A stretch of DNA of 64,000 nt. Origin: Thermosynechococcus vestitus BP-1. Lineage in GTDB: Bacteria > Cyanobacteriota > Cyanobacteriia > Thermosynechococcales > Thermosynechococcaceae. This document shows, piece by piece, positions 30,441 through 39,458 of this stretch (the stretch's first letter is position 1; each line of letters opens with the position of its first letter). The stretch covers positions 868,001-932,000 of the forward strand of contig NC_004113.1 in NCBI RefSeq assembly GCF_000011345.1, given 5' to 3'. A program made the translations under genes and the position numbers. Below the pieces are notes generated by a model that saw only the letters and a list, made by a program, of their open reading frames with translations, was not told where the DNA came from and did no database searches.

Positions 30441-30991
30441 AGGTTTTGGCCATTCTTTCAGCGGCCGCAGCAGGGGGACTTCGCCTGGCACTTCCCCTAC
30501 TGTTGATCGGTCTATTGCAGGGGGAACAACTCTGGTCACAGGTCCCTTTGTTGCGTCACTGTTCCCCCTATTGGGTAGTTGGTGTGCTGGCTGCTTGGTC
30601 GTTCCTGGAGATCTTTCTTTCTGGGAACCTCTGGGGCTACCGCTTCATTATCCTTGTGCAACTGTGCTTTAGCCCCCTTGTGGGTGCGCTCCTGGGCATG
30701 ACGGTGGCAACAGCCACAGATACACCCCAGTGGCTCATTGCTACCTTTAGTGGTCTTTTTGCCTTTGTGTTGCAATTGGTGCAGGTGGGTTGGTTTTATC
30801 GCCTAGGGAAGCTACCCCGTTGGGTCATTGTCGGACAGGATATCCTGTGTGCGCTGTTAATTTTATTTGCCCTGAGGGCACCCAAGCAGGGCGGGTTGAT
30901 TGCCTTACTCCTGTTGTGGTTGGCCGTTCGCAGTGCTAAGGATTGGCAGCAACGACATCGCTACTCCCGTCGCCGCCGCCTAAATTCTTAG
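30434..30991 (+). CDS. DUF4126-type membrane protein
   Basis: The 185-residue integral membrane protein has about five hydrophobic segments and begins MLEVLAILSAAAAGGLRLALPLLLIGL, which matches the start of the DUF4126 family. It ends in a basic run (RHRYSRRRRLNS), likely on the cytoplasmic side. ATG 30434 lies inside the aroK coding region; the longer frame from 30383 would overlap it more and is not conserved. The function of the family is unknown. Confidence 0.75.
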   Translation: MLEVLAILSAAAAGGLRLALPLLLIGLLQGEQLWSQVPLLRHCSPYWVVGVLAAWSFLEIFLSGNLWGYRFIILVQLCFSPLVGALLGMTVATATDTPQWLIATFSGLFAFVLQLVQVGWFYRLGKLPRWVIVGQDILCALLILFALRAPKQGGLIALLLLWLAVRSAKDWQQRHRYSRRRRLNS

Positions 30992-31034
30992 GACTTGTGC
31001 TAGAGTCTCTCTAGCGTGGCAGGAGGATGGGGAT

Positions 31035-31583
31035 GTGAAGCGACAGGTATTCGTTGCAATAGCAATGATGAGTGGGGCGATCGCTAGCCCTACCGCCTTT
31101 GCCATGCCTGCCTCCATGCAACAACTTCTGCAAACCAATGCTTGTCCCGGCTGTGATCTGCGGAATGTTGATTTGCGCGGCTATAACTTGGCGGGGGCCA
31201 ATTTGCGCGGTGCCAATCTTCAGGGCGCCAACCTCCAGGATACCAACCTCATGGTGGCCAATTTGGTAGGGGCAAATCTGAGTCATGCTAACCTCACCGC
31301 CGCCTATTTAGAACGAGCCAACCTAGAAGAGGCCAATCTCAGTGGTGCTAACCTTAGCCGTGCAATTTTGCGCCATAGTCATGCTCGCCGTGCCAATTTC
31401 AGCAACAGCAACTTAACGGGAGCCGATGTCCGCTATGGGGATTTTCGCCGCGCCCATCTCAACGGCGCTACCTTTGAGCAAGCCAATATGCAGTGGGCAC
31501 GGTTAGACAATGCCACTGTCGGTCAGACCAACTTTAGGGATGCTTACCGTCCCCGTATGCCCTATCGCCTCAATCTCCCCTAA
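31035..31583 (+). CDS. secreted pentapeptide-repeat protein
   Basis: The 182-residue protein has a signal peptide (hydrophobic residues 6-22, [13 protein letters not shown]) followed by [26 protein letters not shown] and about 20 pentapeptide repeats. The N-terminal CPGC pair is typical of exported cyanobacterial pentapeptide proteins, probably in the lumen or periplasm. GTG 31035 follows AGGAGG at 31021. Its last 14 bases overlap the convergent msrA gene. No substrate or role is known. Confidence 0.88.
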   Translation: MKRQVFVAIAMMSGAIASPTAFAMPASMQQLLQTNACPGCDLRNVDLRGYNLAGANLRGANLQGANLQDTNLMVANLVGANLSHANLTAAYLERANLEEANLSGANLSRAILRHSHARRANFSNSNLTGADVRYGDFRRAHLNGATFEQANMQWARLDNATVGQTNFRDAYRPRMPYRLNLP

Positions 31584-32244
31584 AGGCGGGGGTGGCACCC
31601 ATCAGTTCGTAGGGAACCTTGGTGCCCCCAAGGCCACAGTAGCCATTCACATTGCGCTGTAGGTATTGCTGGTGGTAGGGTTCGGCAAAGTAGAATTCAG
31701 GCGCCGGTAGAATTTCAGTGGTGATCGTGCCATAGCCAGCGGCTGTTAGGGCTGCTTGGTAGCGATCGCGACTGGCCTCGGCAAGGGCTTTTTGCTCAGG
31801 GGAATAGTAGTAGATACCGGAGCGATACTGCGTCCCCACATCATTGCCTTGGCGCATGCCTTGGGTGGGGTCATGGTTTTCCCAAAAGACCTTGAGCAAT
31901 TCCTCATAGCTGACTATCTGGGGGTCAAAGACCACCCGCACGACCTCATTGTGACCTGTCATGCCCGTGCACACCTCTTCATAGGTGGGATTGGGGGTAT
32001 AGCCGCCTGCATAGCCCACAGCAGTAACATAGACCCCCGGCACCTGCCAAAACTTGCGCTCAGCCCCCCAAAAGCAGCCCATGCCAAACATCGCTAACTC
32101 CATGCCTTCGGGATAGGGAGGGGTGAGGGGATGACCATTAACCAAGTGAGCCTTTGGCACGGGCATTGGTTCTGCTCGGCCGGGTAAAGCCTCACTGGGG
32201 CTAGGCATTGTCAACTTTTTGTTTTTGAATCCGAAGAATCCCAT
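31570..32244 (-). CDS. msrA: peptide-methionine (S)-S-oxide reductase
   Basis: The 224-residue protein repairs oxidised methionine. The active site is [13 protein letters not shown], followed by [54 protein letters not shown] and [12 protein letters not shown] (resolving Cys) complete the family. The N-terminal 45 residues precede the usual domain and are a cyanobacterial extension. It is convergent with the pentapeptide gene. Role in oxidative-stress repair is well established for the family. Confidence 0.95.
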   Translation of the reverse strand: MGFFGFKNKKLTMPSPSEALPGRAEPMPVPKAHLVNGHPLTPPYPEGMELAMFGMGCFWGAERKFWQVPGVYVTAVGYAGGYTPNPTYEEVCTGMTGHNEVVRVVFDPQIVSYEELLKVFWENHDPTQGMRQGNDVGTQYRSGIYYYSPEQKALAEASRDRYQAALTAAGYGTITTEILPAPEFYFAEPYHQQYLQRNVNGYCGLGGTKVPYELMGATPAFRGD

Positions 32245-32333
32245 GATTGATGTGCCCTCGATAGTTCACGACGCTTTATATATTCTGACGAGCTTTGGGT
32301 GAATCATGCGAGGATGGACTACCCTCTCAAGCT

Positions 32334-32903
32334 TTAGTTGGCTGCTTGCTGACGCTCCCATTCCCTTAAGGGGCGCTGGAGGGCATTTCTGAGATCAAGG
32401 GGAACGAGGGTTACCGTCATTTTTTGCCGTGGTGCTGCGGGAGGGTCAATTTCGGCGTAGAGTTTGAGGCCGTCAAAGGTGGTGTCCCCCAAGTGTAAAC
32501 GGTGCTGCTGGCCGTCTTTGAGGGTGATATCCACAGTGGCCCTGGGGGGAGCAAGGCCATAATCTCTGGCACGTTCAGTAGGTACATCGAGGGAGCGATC
32601 GCGCTGACCCGTGGCCAATAGGTTTAATAAGAAGACAACCGTACCCTCTTGCGCGGGGATTTGTTTTTCCCGATCAATCACCCAGTTGCCTGTAGCCAGC
32701 TTTTTCAAGTTCAAGCTGTAGTCAGGGGCAATAATTTTCAGTGCCACAACATCCGCCTCTTGGAAGTGGAAGAGGGGTTTCTTGATGGGCGTATCACTAC
32801 GGTTGGGATTGGGCAGTTGTTGCTCAAACAGCAAGAGACCGCCGCCTAAGATGGCCGCCGTTGTTAAAAGAACTAGCGTTTTTGTGCGGATGCCACTTGC
32901 CAT
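32334..32903 (-). CDS. DUF4340-type protein
   Basis: The 189-residue protein begins with a hydrophobic segment (residues 8-23, a signal anchor), then has KPLFHFQEADVVALKIIAPDYSLNLKKLATGNWVI and LLATGQRDRSLDVPTERARDYGLAPPRATVDITLKDGQQHRLHLGD, which match DUF4340 repeats. In other bacteria the domain is associated with gliding or surface systems, but function in cyanobacteria is not known. ATG 32903 is chosen over the upstream start, which would overlap acs. It ends about 90 bases from msrA. Confidence 0.72.
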   Translation of the reverse strand: MASGIRTKTLVLLTTAAILGGGLLLFEQQLPNPNRSDTPIKKPLFHFQEADVVALKIIAPDYSLNLKKLATGNWVIDREKQIPAQEGTVVFLLNLLATGQRDRSLDVPTERARDYGLAPPRATVDITLKDGQQHRLHLGDTTFDGLKLYAEIDPPAAPRQKMTVTLVPLDLRNALQRPLREWERQQAAN

Positions 32904-32941
32904 TAGCGACCCAATTATCAGCCCATTGATAGGGGAGACGT

Positions 32942-34912
32942 TCAACTCCCTTGGCGCAGCCTATCGAGGACTGAGCGATCCTCCAAGGTTGAAGTATCGC
33001 CAACTACCTCTTGACCTGCGGCTAGGGAACGGAGCAGCCGCCGCATGATTTTGCCTGACCGTGTCTTGGGTAGGGCATCGGTAAAGCGAATCTCCGCTGG
33101 ACGTGCCAAGGCACCAATTTCATTGACAACGTGTTGCTTTAATTCCTGTTGGAGGGCATCACTGGGGGTCGCCGATCCTTCAAGAATCACAAAAGCAACG
33201 ATCTCTTCCCCTTTGACCTCGTCGGGTTTACCCACAACGGCGGCTTCAGCAACGGCAGGGTGGGAGACCAATGCCGATTCAATTTCCATGGTGCCCAGGC
33301 GGTGGCCCGAGACATTGATCACATCGTCAACCCGTCCCATCACCCAAAAGTAGCCATCTTCATCCCTGCGGGCACCATCGCCGGCAAAGTAAAAATACTG
33401 ACCATCGCGAGGGGGAATGTGCTCCCAATAGGTGCGGCGGAAGCGATCGGGATCCCCATACACCGTGCGCATCATCCCCGGCCAAGGATGACGAATGACC
33501 AGATAGCCACCCTCATTGACGCCGACCGGGTTGCCCTCAAGGTCCACGACATCGGCGAGAATCCCCGGAAAGGGCTTGCTAGCAGAGCCGGGCTTCATAG
33601 GAAGTGCCCCCGGCAGTGAGGTGATCATGTGACCCCCGGTTTCCGTTTGCCACCAGGTATCCACAATCGGGCAGCGCTCACCGCCGATGACGCGGTAGTA
33701 CCACATCCATGCTTCGGGGTTGATGGGTTCACCCACGGTTCCCAAAAGGCGTAGGGAGGAGAGGTCGCGCGCCCGCGGCAAGTGTTCACCCATTTTGATG
33801 AAGGCACGAATAGCAGTGGGAGCCGTGTAAAAAATCGTCACCCCATACTTCTCAATCACATCCCAGAAGCAACCGGGGTTGGAGGGGCGGGGTGCCCCTT
33901 CATACATGAGGGTGGTGGCACCATTGGACAGCGGCCCATAGACAATATAGCTGTGACCCGTAATCCAGCCAACATCGGCGGTACACCAATAGACATCGGT
34001 ATCTTGGAGGTCAAAGACCCATTGAGTGGTGATATGGGTGTAGAGGTTGTATCCTGCGGTGGTGTGGACAACACCCTTGGGTTTGCCGGTGGAGCCGGAG
34101 GTGTAAAGGATAAAGAGTAAATCCTCGCTGTCCATAGGTTCGGCAGGACAGTCGGCACTGACTCCCTTTTGCAAATCGTGCCACCAGTGATCGCGACCGG
34201 GCACCATGGTTACTGGCTGCTGGGTGCGCTGCACCACCAAGACATTTTCAACGCTGGGAACGCCTTGATGGGCAAGGGCTTTATCCACCTGATCTTTCAG
34301 GGGTACAATGGCATCTTTACGCCAGCCACCGTCAGCGGTAACAACCAGTTTGGCTTGGGCATCAATGAGGCGATCGCGCAAGGCTTCAGCACTAAAACCG
34401 CCAAAGACCACTGAGTGGGGCGCACCAATGCGCGCACAGGCCAACATGGCAATGGCTGCCTCTGGAATCATCGGCATATAAATACCAACGCGATCGCCCT
34501 TTTTCACCCCTAGTTGCTTGAGAACATTGGCAAATTGGCACACCTCACGGTGCAGTTGGGCATAGGTGAGAGTGCGGCTATCACCGGGTTCGCCTTCCCA
34601 GATTAAGGCGGCTTTATTCTTGCGCCATGTTTTGAGGTGGCGATCCAAGCAGTTGTAGGTGATGTTGATTTTGCCATTGACAAACCACTTGGCATTGGGC
34701 GGCTGCCAATCCAGTACTTGCTCCCAAGGTTGAAACCACTCTAGCTCCTGCTGGGCAAGCTCTCCCCAAAAAGCGGCGGGATCAGCTTTTGCCTTTTCGT
34801 AGAGGGCATTGTAGGCCTCAAGGGAATGAATCCGCGCCTTGGCCACAAAATCATCGGGGGGATAAAAAAGGCGGTTTTCCTGAAGAATCGACTCAATCGT
34901 GGGATGACTCAT
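32942..34912 (-). CDS. acs: acetyl-CoA synthetase
   Basis: The 656-residue acetate:CoA ligase activates acetate to acetyl-CoA through acetyl-AMP. The motif [15 protein letters not shown], the [15 protein letters not shown] core, the [15 protein letters not shown] hinge, and [11 protein letters not shown] with the acetylatable Lys are all present. The length is the standard one for Acs. It is on the same strand as the DUF4340 gene, which starts 39 bases later. It supports acetate assimilation and recycling in photoautotrophs. Confidence 0.96.
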
Positions 34913-34967
34913 CCGTTTTATCCGTGGCAGCAGGATCTATCATAAGGGGCGATCGCCTCACCCCTTG

Positions 34968-35447
34968 CTATCCCCGCTGAATCCAATCCAAACCAATTCC
35001 CCGGGCCATCATGGCTGCTAAGAAGGGAATGGCACTGAGAAAGGCCAATTCAGCCCGAATCACCCAGGTCAAACGCTGCACCGTCGGCAATTCCAGGGTT
35101 GGGGCTTTCTCTTCCCGCAGCGGTTTAATCCACAGTAGGAACGAGATCGTCGGATACAGCGACAATAACCCCACTAAAATAAATAAGCCCACTTTCAGGT
35201 GAAAGACGGGGTTACCTAAATAGTATTCAGTCCCTTTGCCAAAATAGAGAACCCGCAAAATACCGGTCACAAGAACGGTAACCGCAGCAATGCCATAGAG
35301 GGCATCAGTAATCACCAATCGCCAAGCCTGTTTAAGATCTAAATCCTTGCGCAGGGTCAAGTGTTCGACTACGAGGGCAGCAAAGGCTACCATAAAGCTG
35401 AGGTAATGCAGGTAGGCGATCGCAGCACTGCTCCAAAGGGCGTTCAT
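34968..35447 (-). CDS. DUF2214 membrane protein
   Basis: The 159-residue protein has four hydrophobic segments, with AYLHYLSFMVAFAALVVEHL, LYGIAAVTVLVTGILRVLYFGKGTEYYLGNPVFHLKVGLFILVGLLSLYPT and ELAFLSAIPFLAAMMARGIG. The pattern matches the DUF2214 family. The conserved His near the start and in FHLKV could bind heme or a quinone, but that is speculation. ATG 35447 is used because the 26 preceding residues are not conserved. Confidence 0.78.
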   Translation of the reverse strand: MNALWSSAAIAYLHYLSFMVAFAALVVEHLTLRKDLDLKQAWRLVITDALYGIAAVTVLVTGILRVLYFGKGTEYYLGNPVFHLKVGLFILVGLLSLYPTISFLLWIKPLREEKAPTLELPTVQRLTWVIRAELAFLSAIPFLAAMMARGIGLDWIQRG

Positions 35448-35551
35448 CCGAAGTGTTCCTTGGCGACTAAGGGAGTTTGCAAAAAGGGCTGTACTAATCC
35501 TAGGGGGCAGCCTCGGCATGCGCAAGGGCCAGCCCCACGAGTTTTTAGGCT

Positions 35552-35905
35552 TTAGCCACGGCGCAGATCTTTGGCCATGGCGCGAAAGAGATCTAAGCTG
35601 GGATCTCTGCGGCGGCGTTCCTCTTCTTCCACCGCAGGGGGGATGACATCACTGACACTGGGTTCGGGTTTGCCTTTGTTTTCGGCCTCGGGATTCACCT
35701 TTTCAAGGGAGGAGACCAACTCCACCACTTCGACTTCTTCTTTGGCACCGCCAGTTGCAGGGAACGTTTTTTTCACGACCTTGGCGGTGCGCATGTACTC
35801 AATGTTGCCGTAGGTCTTGGCTTCATCGGGATCGAGAAAAAAATCTTTGCTGGGCCGGGCATCAGCTTGCGTGCCCCGCCGGAAAAGGCCATCAAAGAGT
35901 CCCAT
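35552..35905 (-). CDS. conserved hypothetical protein, charged and probably soluble
   Basis: The 117-residue protein begins MGLFDGLFRRG and has a predicted beta region (NIEYMRTAKVVKKTFP) followed by a Glu/Lys-rich, disordered-looking middle and a basic end (SLDLFRAMAKDLRRG). I do not recognise a family. The ATG sits in TGCGCTATGGGACT, a 14-base sequence repeated at the start of the fkbM-type gene downstream of the 420-base repeat. It is 115 bases upstream, on the opposite strand, of the left repeat copy. Confidence 0.6.
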   Translation of the reverse strand: MGLFDGLFRRGTQADARPSKDFFLDPDEAKTYGNIEYMRTAKVVKKTFPATGGAKEEVEVVELVSSLEKVNPEAENKGKPEPSVSDVIPPAVEEEERRRRDPSLDLFRAMAKDLRRG

Positions 35906-36019
35906 AGCGCAATTGTTACCTTTTGTGAAGAAACCGCTGATCAGTTTACAATAAAAGCCCAAGGAGGGGCTATCAGAATTCCGCAAGGGCGTGGCGATCG
36001 CTAACTGTAGTGTCAGTTG

Positions 36020-36439
36020 TTATCCCCTTGGCTCCCCAACCCTTGGCTGCTCATGGTAGGTTAACGGTGGAAATGCCAGAGGATGCAGGACCATGCCAGC
36101 CAAAACTAAAGGAGAGTCGCTCGTCCGCTTGCTGAATGTTGGCAAAGCCTACCGTCAGCCCAACGGTCAGGTCATTAGCATTATGGAAAATATTAACCTG
36201 GAGTTGCGCACGGGGGAAATTGTTGCCCTCTTGGGGCCCTCAGGATCGGGTAAGTCAACCCTAATGCGCATTATTACAGGTTTAGTTGCACCTACGTCTG
36301 GGCAGGTCTTGTACCGCGAGCAGCCAATGCAGGGTTTGAATCCGGGAGCCGCCATCGTCTTTCAAAGTTCGGCGCTCTATCCGTGGCTAACCGTTTTGGA
36401 AAATGTGGAACTGGGGCTAAAGGCCTTGGGAGAAGGCCC
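36020..36439 (+). repeat. 420-base direct repeat, left copy
   Basis: It is identical to 37600-38019 except for C at 36122 where the other copy has T (a silent change in a Leu codon). It covers the upstream region and the first 116 codons of an ABC ATPase gene. The two copies flank the fkbM-type gene in direct orientation, 1580 bases apart. Confidence 0.98.
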
Positions 36440-36491
36440 ACATGAAGGCGCACATGAAGGTCAACATTTTGTAACAGCGCTAGGCCGCTGA
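36093..36491 (+). pseudogene. truncated 5' copy of the ABC transporter ATPase gene
   Basis: The first 116 codons match the intact gene at 37673 and include the Walker A motif GPSGSGKST. After the repeat ends at 36439 the frame runs into unrelated sequence (HEGAHEGQHFVTALGR) and stops at 36489-36491. The signature motif, Walker B and C-terminal domain are missing, so it cannot act as an ATPase. It retains the whole upstream region, so it may be transcribed. Its tail overlaps the 3' end of the fkbM-type gene on the other strand. Confidence 0.9.
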
Positions 36492-37469
36492 CTGCTGCAA
36501 CAGTTGTACAATTGGCAACTCAGTAATGTCCCTGCCCAGCAGGGGCTGCACCTGTTCCAAAATAGAGAAAATTTCTTGGCGGCAGTTCCATTGGGAGTTC
36601 TCACCGTACTGAAGAGTGAGGTGTGTCAAAACTTCCAAAGCATAGTCAGGAAAGTCTAGTGCATCCGCGATCGCTGCCAGTTTTAGTAGGTGTACTGGCG
36701 TTTGTAGGTGAGCATTTTGCAGCTGTTGATCATGACCGAGTAAATCTCGCAGGTAAATGGCATCTGCCCATAGAAGTTGACCTGATCGTCGTTGAGACTG
36801 TAAAGGTGAGAGGTAGCGCGGCAAGCGGCACCAACCATCATTAGTCAGCAGGTCAAAGAGCACAAAGCCTCGCGCACGTAAGTAAGCATCAATGTCGCTA
36901 AATAGGGGTTGACCTTTGTAGACCTGTGAGAACTCCACTTCAATAACAATACCTAAAGTAGTTGCAGCTAAAAGATGCTCCCCACCTTGCAAAACATCAA
37001 GATCGGCACCTTGAACATCCACTTGGAGAACATCCACGCTCTCTAGTCCCTCCGCTTGGGCAAAAGCGCTCAGGGTGGTTGTTTCCACCTGCACAGTCGC
37101 CTCAATATTCAAACTGGGATTAAATCCTTGAAAGCGGGATGTATAGCTTGAATTGGGCTCATAGAGAGAGCTGCAGTGGGTTGCGCGCGTAATATAAAGG
37201 GTTGCTTCCCCCACTGCTTTACCAAGGGCAAGGGGATAGTGCCGCTCAAACCAATCGATTCCTTGGGCTTCGAGGGCAGCATTTGCCTCATCGCAAGCCT
37301 CCGGGTCCGCGTCAAAGCCATAAATCTTTAGGTTAGGAGCAAAAATATGCCACGGGGATTGAGCATAATTATCCTCACGGTAAATTTTGCGAGAACCCAC
37401 AATGCATAGGGTCAAGGAAATAGGATCGAGCTTCCCTGCACTTTTCAGCGTATTGTTAATAAGTCCCAT
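36480..37469 (-). CDS. FkbM-family methyltransferase
   Basis: The 329-residue protein has the FkbM SAM-dependent methyltransferase domain: IYGFDADPEACDEANAAL near residue 50 (SAM-binding acidic loop), LGKAVGEATLYIT, TTTLSAFAQAEGLESVDVLQVDVQGADLDVLQGGEHLL and IVIEVEFSQVYKGQPLF. The C-terminal 80 residues are helical. FkbM enzymes usually O-methylate sugars or secondary metabolites. The gene lies between the two copies of the 420-base repeat, opposite in direction to the ABC gene. It contains at least one HIP1 site, so a cyanobacterial source is likely. Confidence 0.88.
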   Translation of the reverse strand: MGLINNTLKSAGKLDPISLTLCIVGSRKIYREDNYAQSPWHIFAPNLKIYGFDADPEACDEANAALEAQGIDWFERHYPLALGKAVGEATLYITRATHCSSLYEPNSSYTSRFQGFNPSLNIEATVQVETTTLSAFAQAEGLESVDVLQVDVQGADLDVLQGGEHLLAATTLGIVIEVEFSQVYKGQPLFSDIDAYLRARGFVLFDLLTNDGWCRLPRYLSPLQSQRRSGQLLWADAIYLRDLLGHDQQLQNAHLQTPVHLLKLAAIADALDFPDYALEVLTHLTLQYGENSQWNCRQEIFSILEQVQPLLGRDITELPIVQLLQQSAA

Positions 37470-37538
37470 AGCGCAGTAGACAGTGTACAGCTGACCTAGG
37501 ATTCTAAATCATGTTTCAAGACGGGGTCTATTTTCTCA

Positions 37539-37564
37539 AGCCTAGCTATCTAGGCTAGATAGCT
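37539..37564. repeat. overlapping perfect palindromes beside the right repeat copy
   Basis: AGCTATCTAG at 37544-37553 and its exact reverse complement CTAGATAGCT at 37555-37564 are separated by one base. Overlapping it, AGCCTAG (37539-37545) pairs with CTAGGCT (37550-37556) around CTAT. The sequence lies between the fkbM-type start codon and the right repeat and can form two alternative hairpins. It could be a transcription terminator, a binding site or a recombination site; the sequence does not decide. Confidence 0.85.
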
Positions 37565-37599
37565 GCTCCAACATAATTGCTTAATTGATGTTCTAATTT

Positions 37600-38019
37600 T
37601 TATCCCCTTGGCTCCCCAACCCTTGGCTGCTCATGGTAGGTTAACGGTGGAAATGCCAGAGGATGCAGGACCATGCCAGCCAAAACTAAAGGAGAGTCGC
37701 TTGTCCGCTTGCTGAATGTTGGCAAAGCCTACCGTCAGCCCAACGGTCAGGTCATTAGCATTATGGAAAATATTAACCTGGAGTTGCGCACGGGGGAAAT
37801 TGTTGCCCTCTTGGGGCCCTCAGGATCGGGTAAGTCAACCCTAATGCGCATTATTACAGGTTTAGTTGCACCTACGTCTGGGCAGGTCTTGTACCGCGAG
37901 CAGCCAATGCAGGGTTTGAATCCGGGAGCCGCCATCGTCTTTCAAAGTTCGGCGCTCTATCCGTGGCTAACCGTTTTGGAAAATGTGGAACTGGGGCTAA
38001 AGGCCTTGGGAGAAGGCCC
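37600..38019 (+). repeat. 420-base direct repeat, right copy
   Basis: This is the partner of 36020-36439. It continues seamlessly into the intact ABC ATPase gene, whereas the left copy is joined to the native upstream sequence. The last matching base is followed directly by a HIP1 octamer (GCGATCGC, 38020-38027). Confidence 0.98.
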
Positions 38020-39025
38020 GCGATCGCGCCGCCGCAAGGCACTGCGGATGATTGATATTATTGGCTTGGATGGCTTTGAAAACGCCTACCCCAAGGAACT
38101 GTCGGGGGGCATGCGGCAGCGGGTGGGATTTGCCCGGGCTTTGGCAGTGGAGCCGGAACTCCTGTGCATGGATGAGCCATTTTCGGCCTTGGACGTGCTG
38201 ACGGCGGAGAACCTGCGTTTTGAACTTCTTGATCTGTGGCTAGAGCACAAAATTCCTACCCAGAGCATTTTGATTGTCACCCACCACATTGAAGAGGCCG
38301 TCATTCTCGCCGATCGTATTATTGTTTTGGGGAGCAACCCCGGTCGCGTCCGCGCTGATTTTCCAGTCACCCTGCCCCACTATCGCGATCGCAAGACGCC
38401 GGAGTTTCAAGCCACCGTGGATCGCATCTATAAAATTCTCACTAACCCCCATGTAGATGAATTGGAGGAACTAGAACCCAGGCCGACTACCGTTGCCAGC
38501 AGTCAGGAACCCCGTTATCCATTGCTGCCCCATGTGCGCATTGGTTCGATCGCCGGTCTATTGGAACTCCTAGAACACCGCAAAGAAGACCTCTACCGCA
38601 TTGCCCAGGAGTTGCAATTGGAGCTAGACGATATTCTGCCCATTGTCGAAGCTGCCCAGATGATGGAACTGGTGGAGCTGAAGGAGGGGGATATCAGTGT
38701 GACCCCTATTGGCAATGCCTTTATTCAGGGGGACATTGACCAGCGCAAGCTGATTATTCGTCAGCAACTCCTCAAGCATATCCGCCTTGTGCAGCAAATC
38801 CATACTTTTCTGATGGCTAAGCAAAACCACCGCATTCCCGAAAGTTTGGTGCTGGATATTTTAGAGCGGCACTTTACGCCGCAGGAGGCCGAGCGCCAGC
38901 TCAATACCGCCATTGACTGGGGACGCTATGCCGAACTCTTTGGCTATGACGAACCATCTAAGGAAATTTTCCTTGAAGTCAGTGAACCAGAAGAGCCATT
39001 GTCCCTTGAAACGACGGCTGTTTGA
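37673..39025 (+). CDS. nitrate/sulfonate/bicarbonate-type ABC transporter ATPase with AAA-associated C-terminal domain
   Basis: The 450-residue protein has Walker A GPSGSGKST near residue 52, Q-loop FQSSALYPWLTV, signature ELSGGMRQRVGFARAL, Walker B LLCMDEPFSALD and the H-loop THHIEEAV. Residues from about 290 form an extra domain (LLPHVRIGSIAGLLELLEHRKEDLYRIAQELQLELDDILPIVEAAQMMEL) known as AAA-associated C. This fusion is typical for the NrtD/TauB-like subfamily in cyanobacteria. No permease gene is adjacent, so the partner must be elsewhere. The 5' part is duplicated on the far side of the fkbM-type gene. Confidence 0.9.
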   Translation: MPAKTKGESLVRLLNVGKAYRQPNGQVISIMENINLELRTGEIVALLGPSGSGKSTLMRIITGLVAPTSGQVLYREQPMQGLNPGAAIVFQSSALYPWLTVLENVELGLKALGEGPRSRRRKALRMIDIIGLDGFENAYPKELSGGMRQRVGFARALAVEPELLCMDEPFSALDVLTAENLRFELLDLWLEHKIPTQSILIVTHHIEEAVILADRIIVLGSNPGRVRADFPVTLPHYRDRKTPEFQATVDRIYKILTNPHVDELEELEPRPTTVASSQEPRYPLLPHVRIGSIAGLLELLEHRKEDLYRIAQELQLELDDILPIVEAAQMMELVELKEGDISVTPIGNAFIQGDIDQRKLIIRQQLLKHIRLVQQIHTFLMAKQNHRIPESLVLDILERHFTPQEAERQLNTAIDWGRYAELFGYDEPSKEIFLEVSEPEEPLSLETTAV

Positions 39026-39032
39026 CAACCGC

Positions 39033-39377
39033 CTACGGAGCCTGCCCTTGGCTAAATTCCTCTAGGGCTTCCAGGACGTGGGTAGCATACATCAGGGCAG
39101 GACCGCCGTCCATGGCTACCGTGACCATCAGGGTTTCCATAATTTCCTCAGGGGTTGCGCCCGCCTGCAAGGCAGCGCGGGTATGGAACGCGATACAGCC
39201 ATCGCAATGCTTAGCCACACCAATAGCAAGGGCAATCAACTCCTTGGTTTTCGTGTCAAGGGCACCGGGGATTGAAGAGGCACGACTCAAGCTATAAAAG
39301 GCTTTCATGGCGTCGGGCATCGCCGCCGCTAGCTTTGCCGTGTAGGATTTGATGTGGTTAATTTGCTCAGTGTACAT
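39033..39377 (-). CDS. carboxymuconolactone decarboxylase/AhpD-like protein
   Basis: The 114-residue protein has the AhpD-like motif AIGVAKHCDGCIAFHTRAALQAGATPEEI, with Cys58, Cys61 and His65 matching the peroxidase CxxC-H. It probably acts as a thiol peroxidase or its reductant. It is convergent with the ABC ATPase gene, seven bases apart. ATG 39377 is preferred; upstream residues are not part of the domain. Confidence 0.87.
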   Translation of the reverse strand: MYTEQINHIKSYTAKLAAAMPDAMKAFYSLSRASSIPGALDTKTKELIALAIGVAKHCDGCIAFHTRAALQAGATPEEIMETLMVTVAMDGGPALMYATHVLEALEEFSQGQAP

Positions 39378-39458
39378 CGCTGTTTTCAAACATTTCGTGT
39401 TCCCCCTATCATCCCCCATAGGAAGGCTGACGCTGCTGAAATTTCAACGTTTTTTCTT

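Noticed and set aside
36480-37469. fkbM insertion as a transposon
   Set aside because: No terminal inverted repeats, target-site duplication of usual size or transposase were found; the flanking sequence is host gene DNA, so homologous integration fits better.
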